A DNA stretch of 64,000 bases from JAAZPT01 sp964544955 (GCA_964544955.1 CAZJEB010000004.1:62001-126000), one strand, 5' to 3'. Shown: positions 7,647 to 16,585, counted from the stretch's first letter. Numbers and translations are program-made. The notes: generated from the sequence alone by a model not told the origin.

Positions 7647-8720
7647 TTAACCGTTGCCTGCTGTAAGTTGGCTTTCGTGTATATATCCATCTGTGCCGTT
7701 ATTAAAAATTACATGGTAATAGGTATCATTGCCACTGCCAATTATGCCTAAAACAGTAGTTTTCATATACATATAATCCTTTGAATACAGTATGGTGGGC
7801 TTCATCCGTTTATCGTAGAGTTTAATTTCTTCAAACTCATAAAAGTTGGGGTATAATTGGGGAAAGGCGGGTTCTACTGTAATAGGTTTTGTTTCAAAGC
7901 TTAGGTATTTTTTAAGCATATAACCTGTGTTACTGCCAATTTGAACTTGTACCCAGTCACCCTCATCTTTTATGCAATACACTATTGTGCCATTATAATA
8001 CTTGCCCATATAATCGGCATTTTTATTTGGTGCAATTCGTAAATTGAGCCTATCCTCAGGGTTAGGGTTATTTACTACTGCAAAATTATCGTTAATATTA
8101 TAATTGTTTATATAATCTAAAAGATCATCATATGTTTTACCTATCTTATCCCCAGTAGCCACAGAACTTATTGTTACATATAGCTCTTTAGCATAGCGTT
8201 GTTCAATATCTATACCCGTACCTTCAACTTTTATTTGAAACAATTCAGGCTCTATTTGTACAAATTTACCATCCTTATGGTAGCTTATATGTGTTAAGCA
8301 TAGGTCAGGATTATTTTCGCTTAGGTTAAATAGCTTAAAGTAATAGTCGTTTACGCCGTTTGTGATGGCAATATTATCCATTATGCTATAACCCTTTGGT
8401 AACTCAAAAATAAAATTGTACATAGGTTGCAAATTTTTATCAAGGTAAAAGCACATATTCCATGTACCCTCGCCCTTTTTAAAGGTAATAAATACATCCT
8501 TGCCACCATTTTTATTAGTATAATAATAGCCAGATTCGTAGCTGGATTTATTAATGCTAACAGTGCCAGAATAATAGTTGTATTCTATATATTCTTGCAC
8601 TGTTTGTGGCAATTCATCAAAGGTTTCATACCAGCCAGCAGGGTCCCAAGCCTTAGCTGTGGGGGACAATAAGGAAAAGGCTAACATTATGCTAAAAACA
8701 AAGCTTAATAATTTTTTCAT
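7647..8720 (-). CDS. Exported protein with bacterial SH3 domain
   Basis: The 357-residue product has a signal peptide ending near PTAKA|WD. The N-terminal 200 residues are a beta-rich region of no recognised family. A bacterial SH3 (SH3b) domain follows at about residues 225-275 (LNLRIAPNKNADYMGKYYNG, then GDWVQVQIGSNTGYMLKKYL). A second, weaker SH3-like unit lies at the C terminus (TVLGIIGS, YHVIFNNGTDGYIHESQL). SH3b domains usually bind cell-wall peptides or polymers, so this is probably a wall-associated protein. It begins with ATG behind AGGTG. Its promoter lies in a 68-bp sequence repeated upstream of the next gene. Confidence 0.82.
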   Translation of the reverse strand: MKKLLSFVFSIMLAFSLLSPTAKAWDPAGWYETFDELPQTVQEYIEYNYYSGTVSINKSSYESGYYYTNKNGGKDVFITFKKGEGTWNMCFYLDKNLQPMYNFIFELPKGYSIMDNIAITNGVNDYYFKLFNLSENNPDLCLTHISYHKDGKFVQIEPELFQIKVEGTGIDIEQRYAKELYVTISSVATGDKIGKTYDDLLDYINNYNINDNFAVVNNPNPEDRLNLRIAPNKNADYMGKYYNGTIVYCIKDEGDWVQVQIGSNTGYMLKKYLSFETKPITVEPAFPQLYPNFYEFEEIKLYDKRMKPTILYSKDYMYMKTTVLGIIGSGNDTYYHVIFNNGTDGYIHESQLTAGNG

Positions 8721-8733
8721 ATTATCACCTATT

Positions 8734-8801
8734 AATTTATTGATAATTTTATAATAAACTTTATTAAGCTTTATTGCAAGGTAATGGGGGAGAATTTACA
8801 A
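8734..8801 (-). promoter_or_regulatory. Duplicated promoter region, copy 1
   Basis: On the minus strand TTGCAA (8774-8779), a 17-nt spacer and TATTAT (8751-8756) form a good sigma-A type promoter for the SH3 protein gene. The whole 68-bp block recurs at 9213-9280 with a single mismatch. Confidence 0.75.
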
Positions 8802-8884
8802 GTGGGGGAACCAAATAGCTTAAATCAAATAATAGTATCGAACAATATTATAAATGCAAATACAATAAATTTGTTTTGATTAGT

Positions 8885-8915
8885 AAATATAAAGCAAGCT
8901 TTCTAGCTTGTATTT
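8885..8915 (-). terminator. Weak hairpin after the small protein gene
   Basis: CAAGCT and AGCTTG arms around TTCT, just beyond the stop of the minus-strand gene at 8929. No strong T-run follows on that strand, so this is tentative. Confidence 0.3.
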
Positions 8916-8928
8916 AGTTTATATAAGT

Positions 8929-9201
8929 TTACATCAAATATTTTTTTTCTTTTTCATTTAGGATTACTTCCCCAGTTTGCGAGACTATCAAAACTGTTAT
9001 CGGACGCGATTCTTTTCCTTCTATGCGTATGCCCTTAGTTGAGACTTTTAGATCGTCTTTTTTCACTATAAAAGCCGCATATGGATATGATTTACGAAAA
9101 TCAAGTTTATTTAATGCCTCTACCGAATATCCATTATTTTTGCAGAATTTCTCTGCGTATTTATAGGCGGTTTCTTTGCTCATAAAATTCAAATTTCCCA
9201 T
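8929..9201 (-). CDS. Small soluble protein of unknown function
   Basis: A 90-residue open frame, ATG behind AGAGGT. It starts MGNLNFMSKETAYKYAEKF and has an amphipathic helix, then a strand-rich part (YAAFIVKKDDLKV, PITVLIVSQTGEVIL). No signal peptide and no recognised family. It is supported as a real gene by its ribosome site and by a full promoter 12 nt upstream, a near-identical copy of the one before the SH3 protein gene. Codon use is less biased toward the local pattern than that of its neighbours, which hints at recent arrival or weak expression. Confidence 0.6.
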   Translation of the reverse strand: MGNLNFMSKETAYKYAEKFCKNNGYSVEALNKLDFRKSYPYAAFIVKKDDLKVSTKGIRIEGKESRPITVLIVSQTGEVILNEKEKKYLM

Positions 9202-9212
9202 ATATACCTCTA

Positions 9213-9280
9213 AATTTATTGATAATTTTATAATAAACTTTATTAAGCTTTATTGCAAGGTAATTGGGGAGAATTTACAA
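9213..9280 (-). promoter_or_regulatory. Duplicated promoter region, copy 2
   Basis: Minus-strand TTGCAA (9253-9258), 17-nt spacer, TATTAT (9230-9235). It matches 8734-8801 in 67 of 68 positions and drives the 90-residue protein gene. Confidence 0.75.
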
Positions 9281-9614
9281 ATACCAACCACGCAAACATT
9301 GTCGCTTATATTTTACAAGGCATGAAATCATTCACTAACGCCTATGCTTACAAGCCAACCTTGATAAAGCTCAAGAAGTTCATAAAATTCAAACTCCGTA
9401 GGAGTTTGTTCGCACCTCATACCAAAAAAGAATACTAAATAAAATATTATGAATTGCTGCTTGTTGTTCCCCAACCCTTTACTCCCCATTGCTAATATTT
9501 TACATAGCCCAATATTATATTGCTTTCTCGGTCGTGAAGTACCTACAAAGTAACAGAGCTTTTGCCCGTGAAGCGAAGCGGAACATCTAAAGCGACGCTG
9601 TGGGTGATTGTGGG
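9281..9614. other. Intergenic DNA with repeat fragments, no gene
   Basis: This stretch holds one copy of the 15-mer GCAAACATTGTCGCT (9292-9306) and a small inverted repeat around CTCCGTAGGAG. Short frames on both strands have no ribosome sites and unnatural composition (runs of Cys, His and Arg), so I call no gene. Confidence 0.55.
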
Positions 9615-9866
9615 TGCAAGTAATCAATCACCCTTGTTTTCAGAGAAAATTCGATAATACTTAAAGACGTGATTTGTATATCTCTAAGTTGTCAGAGCGT
9701 GCAGGGGAGGAAGGGGGATTGTTAAGGGGGAAAAACGGGGGCCGCCTCGCAATTAGGCCCCCATTTTCGCCCCTTAACGTACGGATGAAAACAACGTAAA
9801 TGCCTTTGTATGTAACATGGATTTCAAAATATTAGAGTAAAGATTGATAAGCATTACAAGTTAGTA
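9615..9866 (+). repeat. Outer inverted repeat, left copy
   Basis: About 250 bp matching the reverse complement of 16859-17120. Bases 9686-9778 (93 bp) are identical to the complement of 16949-17041. Its core (9721-9778) folds into a long hairpin: GTTAAGGGG pairs with CCCCTTAAC and GGGGGCC with GGCCCCC, around GCCTCGCAATTA. Confidence 0.85.
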
Positions 9867-10005
9867 ATAAAGTGAAAAATACTTTTTTAAAAATATCGAT
9901 ATATTATAGCAATGCTGTAGGAGAGTATAACAAATAATCATAAAAAATGAATTCTTTAAATAGTTAATAATATCTTTAACAAAAGCTACATTTATATACA
10001 TCACC

Positions 10006-10132
10006 GCAAACATTGTCGCTTAACGCTCCCGTTTGCTATGCTTTATCAATGTTTAAGTCTATCGCCTTGTTTTTTCAGGGGTTCCACCCCTTACCCCGCA
10101 AGGGTGTGACACCCTTGACCCCAATTTTTATA
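10006..10132 (+). repeat. Inner inverted repeat, left copy
   Basis: Begins GCAAACATTGTCGCTTAACG, continues CTCCCGTTTGCTATGC and ends with CCCCGCAAGGGTGTGACACC. The same blocks in the same order occur on the opposite strand at 16443-16561. It is GC-richer than its surroundings and resembles palindromic intergenic repeats common in Clostridia. Confidence 0.75.
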
Positions 10133-10249
10133 TTTACGAAAATACAGGCTTTATTTTCGCTCAATACCTTACTTTTAAGCTAACATTGGCTTTATTATCA
10201 TATTTATGTGTTGTATTTAAAACAAAACTGTGTTAAAGTTATAGTATAC

Positions 10250-10263
10250 TAAACAACTGTTTA
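10250..10263. promoter_or_regulatory. Candidate LacI-type operator before the regulator
   Basis: Palindrome TAAACA-AC-TGTTTA, directly overlapping the end of a TATACT -10-like element (10245-10250). It would allow autoregulation of the LacI gene at 10310. Confidence 0.4.
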
Positions 10264-10309
10264 CTTGCTGTTTAAGCATATTGTATGCACTAGGGGGGAG
10301 GTATGGCAG

Positions 10310-11324
10310 GTGAATAATAATAAAAGGGTTGGAATTAGGGACGTTGCTAAGGCCGCTAATGTTTCTATTACTACAATATCAAAGGCACTTAACGACTACC
10401 CTGATGTATCGCCTAAAACTAGGCAAAAAATTAAAGCTATAGCTAAAAAAATGGGCTATGTGCCTAATAGTTATGCCCGCTACATGGGTGGCATTCGCAA
10501 AAAAACTGTTGCACTTATGATGAGCGACTTTAAAAAGGACGATCCAAGCGGTTTTGTTTTTGGTGTGTTAAGCGGTTTATACGCTAGCTGTACCGAAAAC
10601 AAACACTCCTTTATGCTACTTGTTACTTCCCTTCACAAACAAAAGGAAGCAAGCATTATTGAAATTTGCCGTCAAAACAACGTTGATGCCTGTAACCATG
10701 GGTTTTAGGGTTGATGACCTGTATGTTAAACAAATGAAGGAAATTGACATACCCCTAACCATGCTAGACATGGAAATTGAAGGTATGTTAGGCAACAGTG
10801 TATATACGGATAACACAATGGCATCCTATGATGCTGTAAAATACCTTATTAGCAAAGGGCGCAAAAACATTGCTATGGTAAATGGTAGCAAAAACGTATA
10901 TGTTTCCACACAGCGTTATGCAGGCTATGCTAAAGCACTATTAGATTCTGGCCATATTATAAACAAAAGTTATATAAAACACTGCAATTTTGATGAGGAT
11001 ATAGCTTACAAAAAAACCACTGAACTATTAACTAAAAACCCTGAAATTGATGCTATATTCTGTGCTAGTGACCTTATGGCGATAGGCACATGCAAAGCCA
11101 TAAGCAAGCTTGGCCTTAAAGTGGGTAGCGACATACTTGTGTTTGGTTTTGATGATATACCGGTATCCCAATGCCTATTTAATGGCATAAGTACAGTTAA
11201 GCAAAACCCTTACAACATGGGTTTTGAGGCGGGCCAAAGTGTTAACAAACAGCTTAATGACCCTAGCAATAAAAATGAACGCATAGTTGTGCCCTATACC
11301 CTTATATTTAGAGGCACTGCCTAA
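10310..11324 (+). pseudogene. LacI family regulator, frameshifted
   Basis: The N-terminal frame (GTG at 10310 behind AGGGGGGAGG, spaced 8 nt) encodes the LacI helix-turn-helix VGIRDVAKAANVSITTISKALNDYPDVSPKTRQKI and the first part of the sugar-binding domain, then stops at 10706-10708 after NNVDACNHGF. The rest continues in another frame: VTMGFRVDDLYVKQMKE through FCASDLMAIG, VFGFDDIPVSQCLFNGISTV to RGTA. Removing one T at about 10693 (GCCTGTAACC) restores DAVTMGFRVDD, so a single-base insertion explains it. It may be a true lesion or an assembly error. Its likely targets are the GH65 and GH13 genes downstream. Confidence 0.85.
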
Positions 11325-11349
11325 GCCTTGCACATTTGCAGGGCTTTTG
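11322..11349 (+). terminator. Terminator of the LacI gene
   Basis: AAGCCTTGCA pairs with TGCAGGGCTT (one G-T pair) around CATT, followed by TTTG. Its left arm contains the -35 box of the next promoter. Confidence 0.6.
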
Positions 11350-11356
11350 TTATAAT
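11328..11356 (+). promoter_or_regulatory. Promoter of the GH65/GH13 operon
   Basis: TTGCAC (11328-11333), 17-nt spacer, TATAAT (11351-11356). A LacI-type operator follows at 11368-11381. Confidence 0.75.
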
Positions 11357-11367
11357 TTAATAAATTT

Positions 11368-11381
11368 CTAAAACGTTTTAG
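11368..11381. promoter_or_regulatory. LacI-type operator of the GH65/GH13 operon
   Basis: Perfect palindrome CTAAAACGTTTTAG with the central CG typical of LacI/GalR operators, placed 12 bp after the -10 box, over the expected transcription start. Probably bound by the upstream LacI protein. Confidence 0.65.
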
Positions 11382-11468
11382 AGCTTATGGGTACATAGGC
11401 TTATTATCTATATATACAGTATCAAACATATAGGGGACTTACCTTTACAGGGAAATTGGAGGGGAAAT

Positions 11469-13784
11469 ATGACTAATATGGATTATACAAGGGCGGCGGA
11501 CTGGATAATTGGTGAAACTGCCTTTGAGCAAGCCTACCAAGGCAAATGCGAGGCTATAATGAGCCAAGGCAACGGTTACATGGGTTTACGCAATGCCTTT
11601 GAGGAGGATTATGTTGGCAAAAAAGTTGGCCTTTTTGTTGCGGGCACATTTAACAAATGCACCCCTGATGAAGTTACAGAGCTACCCAATATTGCCGACC
11701 CTTGCAGTTTTATTATAAGCATAAATGGCCATGTGTTTAGCCTACTTACAGGTACAACACAGCATTATTACAGGCAAATATACTTAAAAAATGGCGAAAC
11801 GGAGCGCACAGTTAATTGGCTTAGCCCTGATGGTGTAGCTGTAAAGCTTAAATTTAACCGTTTTGTATCCATGGATGAAAAGCATATTATAGCCCAAAAA
11901 ATTACAATATCAACGGATAAGCCCGCAGCAATTAAGCTTACAAGTGGTATAAATGGCCAAGTTACCAACAGTGGAGCCATGCACATGGTTGATGGGGATA
12001 AGCGCCTTTATGATGGGCGTGTTATGCAATACTGCCAAAAAACCACACAAACGGCTTATGGTGTTGTTATAAATACCTTGGATAGTTTTACAGTAAATGG
12101 CAAGCCCTTTGATGTAAAAGGCGCTATAAACATGGAGCGCAGGCAAATATTTATGGAGTATTTGTTTAACTTAAATGCTGAGGATAGCCTTGTGTGTGAA
12201 AGCCTATCCACAATACATACATCAATAGATAGGGAGCTTTTAGGCAAAAGCTTGGAGGATATAAAAAGCCTATCCCTAAGCTATATAAAGCAAGCATCAC
12301 AAAGCGATTACAATAAACTTTTAGCTAAATCAACAAAGGCTTGGGATGAGATAGTTTGGAATGAAAACTCTGTAAAAATTACATCAAACAATCCCTTTGA
12401 TCAATTAGCCCTTCGCTTTGCCCAATACCACCTACATGTTATGTGCCCCGTGGATAACCGTATGAATATTGGGGCAAAAGGCTTATCCGGGGAGGGTTAC
12501 AAAGGCCATACCTTTTGGGATACGGAAATTTTTATACTGCCTTATTTTATATACACTGCGCCCCATATTGCAAGATTATTACTGGAATACCGTTATTTAA
12601 GCCTAAGTGGTACAAGGGCAAAGGCTGCGGCTGGGGGCTTTAAAGGTGCCCAATACCCTTGGGAATCGGCAGGCCTTGATGATGGTGAGGTTACACCTGT
12701 TTGGGGCAATGCGGATATTATTACAGGCAAGGCCACAAAAATATGGTCTGGGTTTATAGAAATACACATTACATCCGACGTGATATATGGGGTGTGGGAG
12801 TATTATAAGGCCACAGGGGATGAGGACTTTATGCAAAAATATGGCTATGAAATGGTGTTTGATACAGCTATATTTTGGGATAGCCGCCTTGAGTGGAATG
12901 ATGAAACTGGGGAATACCATATTACTAATGTTGTTGGCCCTGATGAGTATAAGGAACATGCTGATGATAATGCTTTTACAAACTATATGGCAAAATGGAA
13001 TATAGAGCTTGCGGTTGAATACTTTAATAAGCTAAGGGGTACAGAGCTATTTGATAAGCTTAATAAACAGTTTGACCTATACCACTACATAAACTCTTGG
13101 GCACAAAAAATACAGTTGATACACTTGCCAAAACCTACAGAAGAGGGCGTGTTGCCCCAAGATAATGCTTATTTAAGCTACCCACGTATAGATTTAACTA
13201 AGTATAAAAACCAAAAGAATGTGGGCACAATATTCAAGGATTATTCCCTTGAACAAGTTAACAAGTTGCAAGTATCTAAACAGGCCGATGTTATGGTGCT
13301 TTTCCTACTTATGGAGGATTTGTTCCCCTTAAGGGTTAAACAAGCAAGTTGGAACTATTATGAACCCTTAACATTGCATGATTCATCACTATCCCTATCC
13401 ACCCATGCAATACTTGCTAGCGATATGGATAATAAAACCCTTGCCTATGATTTGTTTAGCCAAGCGGCGGAAATTGATGCGGGGCCAAATATGAAAACCA
13501 GTGATGCGGGCATACATAGCGCATCTATTGGGGGAATATGGCAAAGTGTAATATATGGCTTTGCAGGTATTAGAATGTTGGCGGGGGAACTTTACATAAG
13601 GCCAAACTTGCCAAAACATTGGGATAATATTGAGTTTACTCTTTATTGGCAAGGGGAAAGGCTAAATATAAATGTAAACCATAGTAATATTATTATAGAA
13701 AACCTAAGCAATACAAAGGATGTATATATTAAAATTAATGGTGAAAATAAACTTATACATGGTAATGGAAATTTTGAATATTAA
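11469..13784 (+). CDS. Glycoside hydrolase family 65 disaccharide phosphorylase
   Basis: The 771-residue cytosolic protein matches inverting alpha-glucoside phosphorylases (maltose, kojibiose, nigerose or trehalose type). It has the N-terminal beta-sandwich (SQGNGYMGLRNAFEED), the barrel motif GHTFWDTEIFILPYF near 346-360, and VVGPDEYKEHADDNAFTN with the general acid Glu at residue 493, matching the position in characterised maltose phosphorylases. The phosphate-site segment is LHDSSLSLSTH. It converts an alpha-linked disaccharide plus phosphate to beta-glucose-1-phosphate and glucose. Exact linkage cannot be read off. The usual partner beta-phosphoglucomutase is not next to it; an amylosucrase-like gene follows. 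Confidence 0.9.
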   Translation: MTNMDYTRAADWIIGETAFEQAYQGKCEAIMSQGNGYMGLRNAFEEDYVGKKVGLFVAGTFNKCTPDEVTELPNIADPCSFIISINGHVFSLLTGTTQHYYRQIYLKNGETERTVNWLSPDGVAVKLKFNRFVSMDEKHIIAQKITISTDKPAAIKLTSGINGQVTNSGAMHMVDGDKRLYDGRVMQYCQKTTQTAYGVVINTLDSFTVNGKPFDVKGAINMERRQIFMEYLFNLNAEDSLVCESLSTIHTSIDRELLGKSLEDIKSLSLSYIKQASQSDYNKLLAKSTKAWDEIVWNENSVKITSNNPFDQLALRFAQYHLHVMCPVDNRMNIGAKGLSGEGYKGHTFWDTEIFILPYFIYTAPHIARLLLEYRYLSLSGTRAKAAAGGFKGAQYPWESAGLDDGEVTPVWGNADIITGKATKIWSGFIEIHITSDVIYGVWEYYKATGDEDFMQKYGYEMVFDTAIFWDSRLEWNDETGEYHITNVVGPDEYKEHADDNAFTNYMAKWNIELAVEYFNKLRGTELFDKLNKQFDLYHYINSWAQKIQLIHLPKPTEEGVLPQDNAYLSYPRIDLTKYKNQKNVGTIFKDYSLEQVNKLQVSKQADVMVLFLLMEDLFPLRVKQASWNYYEPLTLHDSSLSLSTHAILASDMDNKTLAYDLFSQAAEIDAGPNMKTSDAGIHSASIGGIWQSVIYGFAGIRMLAGELYIRPNLPKHWDNIEFTLYWQGERLNINVNHSNIIIENLSNTKDVYIKINGENKLIHGNGNFEY

Positions 13785-13801
13785 ATATTTTGGAGGATTA
13801 T

Positions 13802-15622
13802 ATGAGCAACTTTGCAAACCGCTTTGAAAAATATAAAAACGAGTTTGAATGGCTGTATATGGAGCTTTATAACAATAGGCCAGCCTTGGATAAGCTTATT
13901 GGTGAAATGGAGGCCATGGATAAAGCAAGGTCTAAGGATTTAAAGGCTTTGGATATTGTTAGGGAGAAAAACCCAAGCTGGTATAAAGGGGCAGATATGC
14001 TTGGATTAACCCTGTATACTGAGCTTTTTGCGGAAAACCTTAAAGGTTTAGCGGATAAAATACCCTATTTGAAGGATTTGGGCATTAAGTATTTGCACCT
14101 TATGCCTTTGCTTAAAATGCCCCATCCACAAAATGATGGAGGCTATGCCGTTGAGGATTTTGGCACAGTTGACCCTAAATTTGGTAAAAATGAGGACCTT
14201 GTAAAGCTAACTGAAAAACTTAGGGAGGCAGGTATAAGCCTTTGTTTGGATTTTGTTATGAACCATACGGCATCTAGCCATGAATGGGCGGTTAAAGCTA
14301 AACAAGGCGACCCTTATTATATGAATTATTACCATACCTTTGAGGATTATCAAATTCCCCATTGGTATGAGCAAACTATGCCCCAAGTGTTCCCCACAAC
14401 AGCCCCAGGTAACTTTACATATAATGATGATATGAAACGCTGGGTTATGACTACATTTTACCCTTACCAGTGGGATTTGAACTATTGGAACCCAGATGTG
14501 TTTAGGGAAATGAGCATGGCTATGCTAAACCTGTGCAACATGGGGGTTGAGGTGCTTCGTATAGATGCTGTGCCTTATATTTGGAAGGAACTTGGTACAA
14601 GTTGCCGTAACCACCCCAAAGTGCATAAAATTGTGCGCCTTGTGCGTATTATGATGGATTGTATTTGCCCTGCGGCAATAATAAAGGGCGAGGTGGTAAT
14701 GGCGCCCCATGAACTTGCCCCGTATTTTGGCACTGAGGAACAACCGGGTTGCCACTTGCTTTATAATGTATCAAGCATGGTTAATTTGTGGAGCACGATG
14801 GCATCACAGGATGTGAGCTTGCTAAAGGAACAGTTGAACTCAATAAATGCATTGCCACAACATTGTAGCTTTGTAAATTATTTGCGTTGCCATGATGATA
14901 TTGGCTGGGGATTGGATGAGGCGGATGAACGCCGCTTTGGTATAGACCCATTACAGCATAAAATATTTTTATACCACTTTTATGAGGGAAAATTCCCAGG
15001 TAGCTATTCAAGGGGTATGTTGTATAACTATGACCCTGTTACCCAGGATGCACGTACTTGTGGAACATGTGCAAGCCTTTGTGGATTGGAGTCGGCACAA
15101 AGTGATTATGAGTATGAGGCAGCTATACATAGAATGATGCTTATGCATGCGGCTATGATGAGCATAAAGGGCTTCCCAATGCTAAATAGTGGGGATGAAA
15201 TTGCCCAACTTAATGATTGGAGCTTTTTGGAGGACCCAGATAGAAGAGAGGATAGCCGTAATATACATAGATCTAAATTTGATTGGGATAAGGCGGTACA
15301 AAGGAATAGGAGCTATACCCCACAATATAGAATATGGGAAAGCTTGAAGGAACTTAGGGAAATAAGGGCGGCTAACCCCTGCTTTAATGCGGATGCAAGG
15401 GTTACCACATGGGATACCCGTAGCGATAAGGTGCTTGCACTTATAAGGGAGTATGAGGGTAAAAAACTTATATGTTTGTTTAACTTTTACCATGAGCCCC
15501 AAGGGGCGTATTTGCCAATGGTAAAAGGGGATTATGTTGATGCTTTTACGGATGTGGACTACCAAGTGGAAAATGGAATAATGCTAAAACCTTACCAATA
15601 TATGTGGCTAGTGGAAAAATAA
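13802..15622 (+). CDS. Amylosucrase-like alpha-glucan enzyme (GH13 subfamily 4)
   Basis: The 606-residue protein follows the GH65 gene in the same operon; the ATG at 13802 sits behind GGAGG. It matches amylosucrases along its length: WYKGADMLGLTLYTELFAENLKGL, YLHLMPLLKMP, DFVMNHT, VLRIDAVPYIWKELGTSC (nucleophile Asp 255), IKGEVVM (acid/base Glu 297) and NYLRCHDDIGW (third carboxylate Asp 365). Amylosucrases move glucose from sucrose onto alpha-1,4-glucan; related enzymes hydrolyse sucrose. With no signal peptide it is intracellular. Together with the phosphorylase it could channel sucrose or maltodextrins into glucose-1-phosphate. Whether sucrose is the true substrate needs assay. Confidence 0.87.
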   Translation: MSNFANRFEKYKNEFEWLYMELYNNRPALDKLIGEMEAMDKARSKDLKALDIVREKNPSWYKGADMLGLTLYTELFAENLKGLADKIPYLKDLGIKYLHLMPLLKMPHPQNDGGYAVEDFGTVDPKFGKNEDLVKLTEKLREAGISLCLDFVMNHTASSHEWAVKAKQGDPYYMNYYHTFEDYQIPHWYEQTMPQVFPTTAPGNFTYNDDMKRWVMTTFYPYQWDLNYWNPDVFREMSMAMLNLCNMGVEVLRIDAVPYIWKELGTSCRNHPKVHKIVRLVRIMMDCICPAAIIKGEVVMAPHELAPYFGTEEQPGCHLLYNVSSMVNLWSTMASQDVSLLKEQLNSINALPQHCSFVNYLRCHDDIGWGLDEADERRFGIDPLQHKIFLYHFYEGKFPGSYSRGMLYNYDPVTQDARTCGTCASLCGLESAQSDYEYEAAIHRMMLMHAAMMSIKGFPMLNSGDEIAQLNDWSFLEDPDRREDSRNIHRSKFDWDKAVQRNRSYTPQYRIWESLKELREIRAANPCFNADARVTTWDTRSDKVLALIREYEGKKLICLFNFYHEPQGAYLPMVKGDYVDAFTDVDYQVENGIMLKPYQYMWLVEK

Positions 15623-15662
15623 TGGAGTATAATAAGGGCATATTGTTTTTGGTGGTGGTGTT

Positions 15663-16391
15663 TTGTACCGCGAGGTAAAAAGTAATGGTGGGATAATAGG
15701 CTTTAATTATAGCTATGGCAAAGGTAGAAGTATGAGGATAAGGGTGTTAGATGACCTAAGTGTAAAGGTTACAATACCTAAAAATTATTCTTTAAAAAAC
15801 ATGGATGAGTTTGTAGTTGAGCAAAGTAATTTTATAGAAAAAGCTAAAAGGAAATTAGAAAATAAAATGAGAAAACTGTATTGCAATTATAATAATACGG
15901 ATGAGGGTGATGAGTTTTTCCTGTTAGGTAATAGAATTACATTAAAGATTATACAAGCTGATAAAAATATGGTTAAAGCGGATGAAAAATATTTGTATGT
16001 GCATACTATTAGGCCGAATAATAAAACTTTGTTAAAGAAACTAATAAACCATTATTTTAAAGAAGTGGCAATTGAGATATATAATGATTTGTTTGAAAAA
16101 TATTATGATGCGTATTCAGAGATTGCTACGGTACCAAAACCATTTTTAGAGCTTAAAAAGGTGAAAAGCTATTGGGGACAGTGTTATAGCAATGGCAAAA
16201 TAATAATGAACCAATACTTAATACATACACCATATAGGTGTGTTGAGAGTGTAGTTTGCCATGAAATATGCCATTTTCTTCATGCGGGGCATGGTAAAAA
16301 CTTTTATAAAATACTAGTTAATGTTATGCCAGATTATTATGATAGACAAAACGAGTTGAAAAATTTTATAAGCTATGAGTATAGAAACTAA
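15663..16391 (+). CDS. YgjP-type (DUF45) metal-dependent hydrolase
   Basis: The 242-residue protein ends with the zinc signature VVCHEICHFLHAGHGKNFYKI (HExxH with a third His six residues on), preceded by KSYWGQCYSNGKIIMNQYLI, typical of the YgjP/DUF45 family of SprT-like metallopeptidase folds. Family members are linked to nucleotide or proteolytic activities; the physiological role is poorly known. The start is uncertain: TTG at 15663 has only weak GGTGG upstream, though family alignment fits a start near there. Composition is more AT-rich than the preceding sugar genes. It is the last gene inside the inverted-repeat-bounded region. Confidence 0.82.
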   Translation: MYREVKSNGGIIGFNYSYGKGRSMRIRVLDDLSVKVTIPKNYSLKNMDEFVVEQSNFIEKAKRKLENKMRKLYCNYNNTDEGDEFFLLGNRITLKIIQADKNMVKADEKYLYVHTIRPNNKTLLKKLINHYFKEVAIEIYNDLFEKYYDAYSEIATVPKPFLELKKVKSYWGQCYSNGKIIMNQYLIHTPYRCVESVVCHEICHFLHAGHGKNFYKILVNVMPDYYDRQNELKNFISYEYRN

Positions 16392-16410
16392 GGCTAGGCC
16401 TTAGTTTTTT
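16386..16410 (+). terminator. Terminator after the YgjP-type gene
   Basis: AACTAAGG pairs with CCTTAGTT, followed by TTTT; the stem overlaps the stop codon. Confidence 0.75.
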
Positions 16411-16442
16411 GTTGAAATGAAGATTTGATAAAAGATAAAAGT

Positions 16443-16561
16443 ATGGGTCAAGGGACAAGTCCCTTGCGGGGTTGAGAGGGGCAGAGCCCCCGGAAAATAA
16501 GGCTTTAGCCTTCAACATTGCTAAAGGATAGCAAACGGGAGCGTTGAGCGACAATGTTTGC
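16443..16561 (-). repeat. Inner inverted repeat, right copy
   Basis: Read on the minus strand it gives GCAAACATTGTCGCTCAACG, then CTCCCGTTTGCTATCC, and ends CCCCGCAAGGGACTTGTCCC, the same block order as 10006-10132. It contains several internal palindromes. Confidence 0.75.
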
Positions 16562-16585
16562 GAAGTTCGTGAGGAAAACGGGAGA

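Noticed and set aside
9253..9627. Short open frames on both strands (61 and 99 residues)
   Set aside because: They overlap each other and repeat DNA, have no ribosome sites, and their Cys/His/Arg-rich composition is unlike local proteins.
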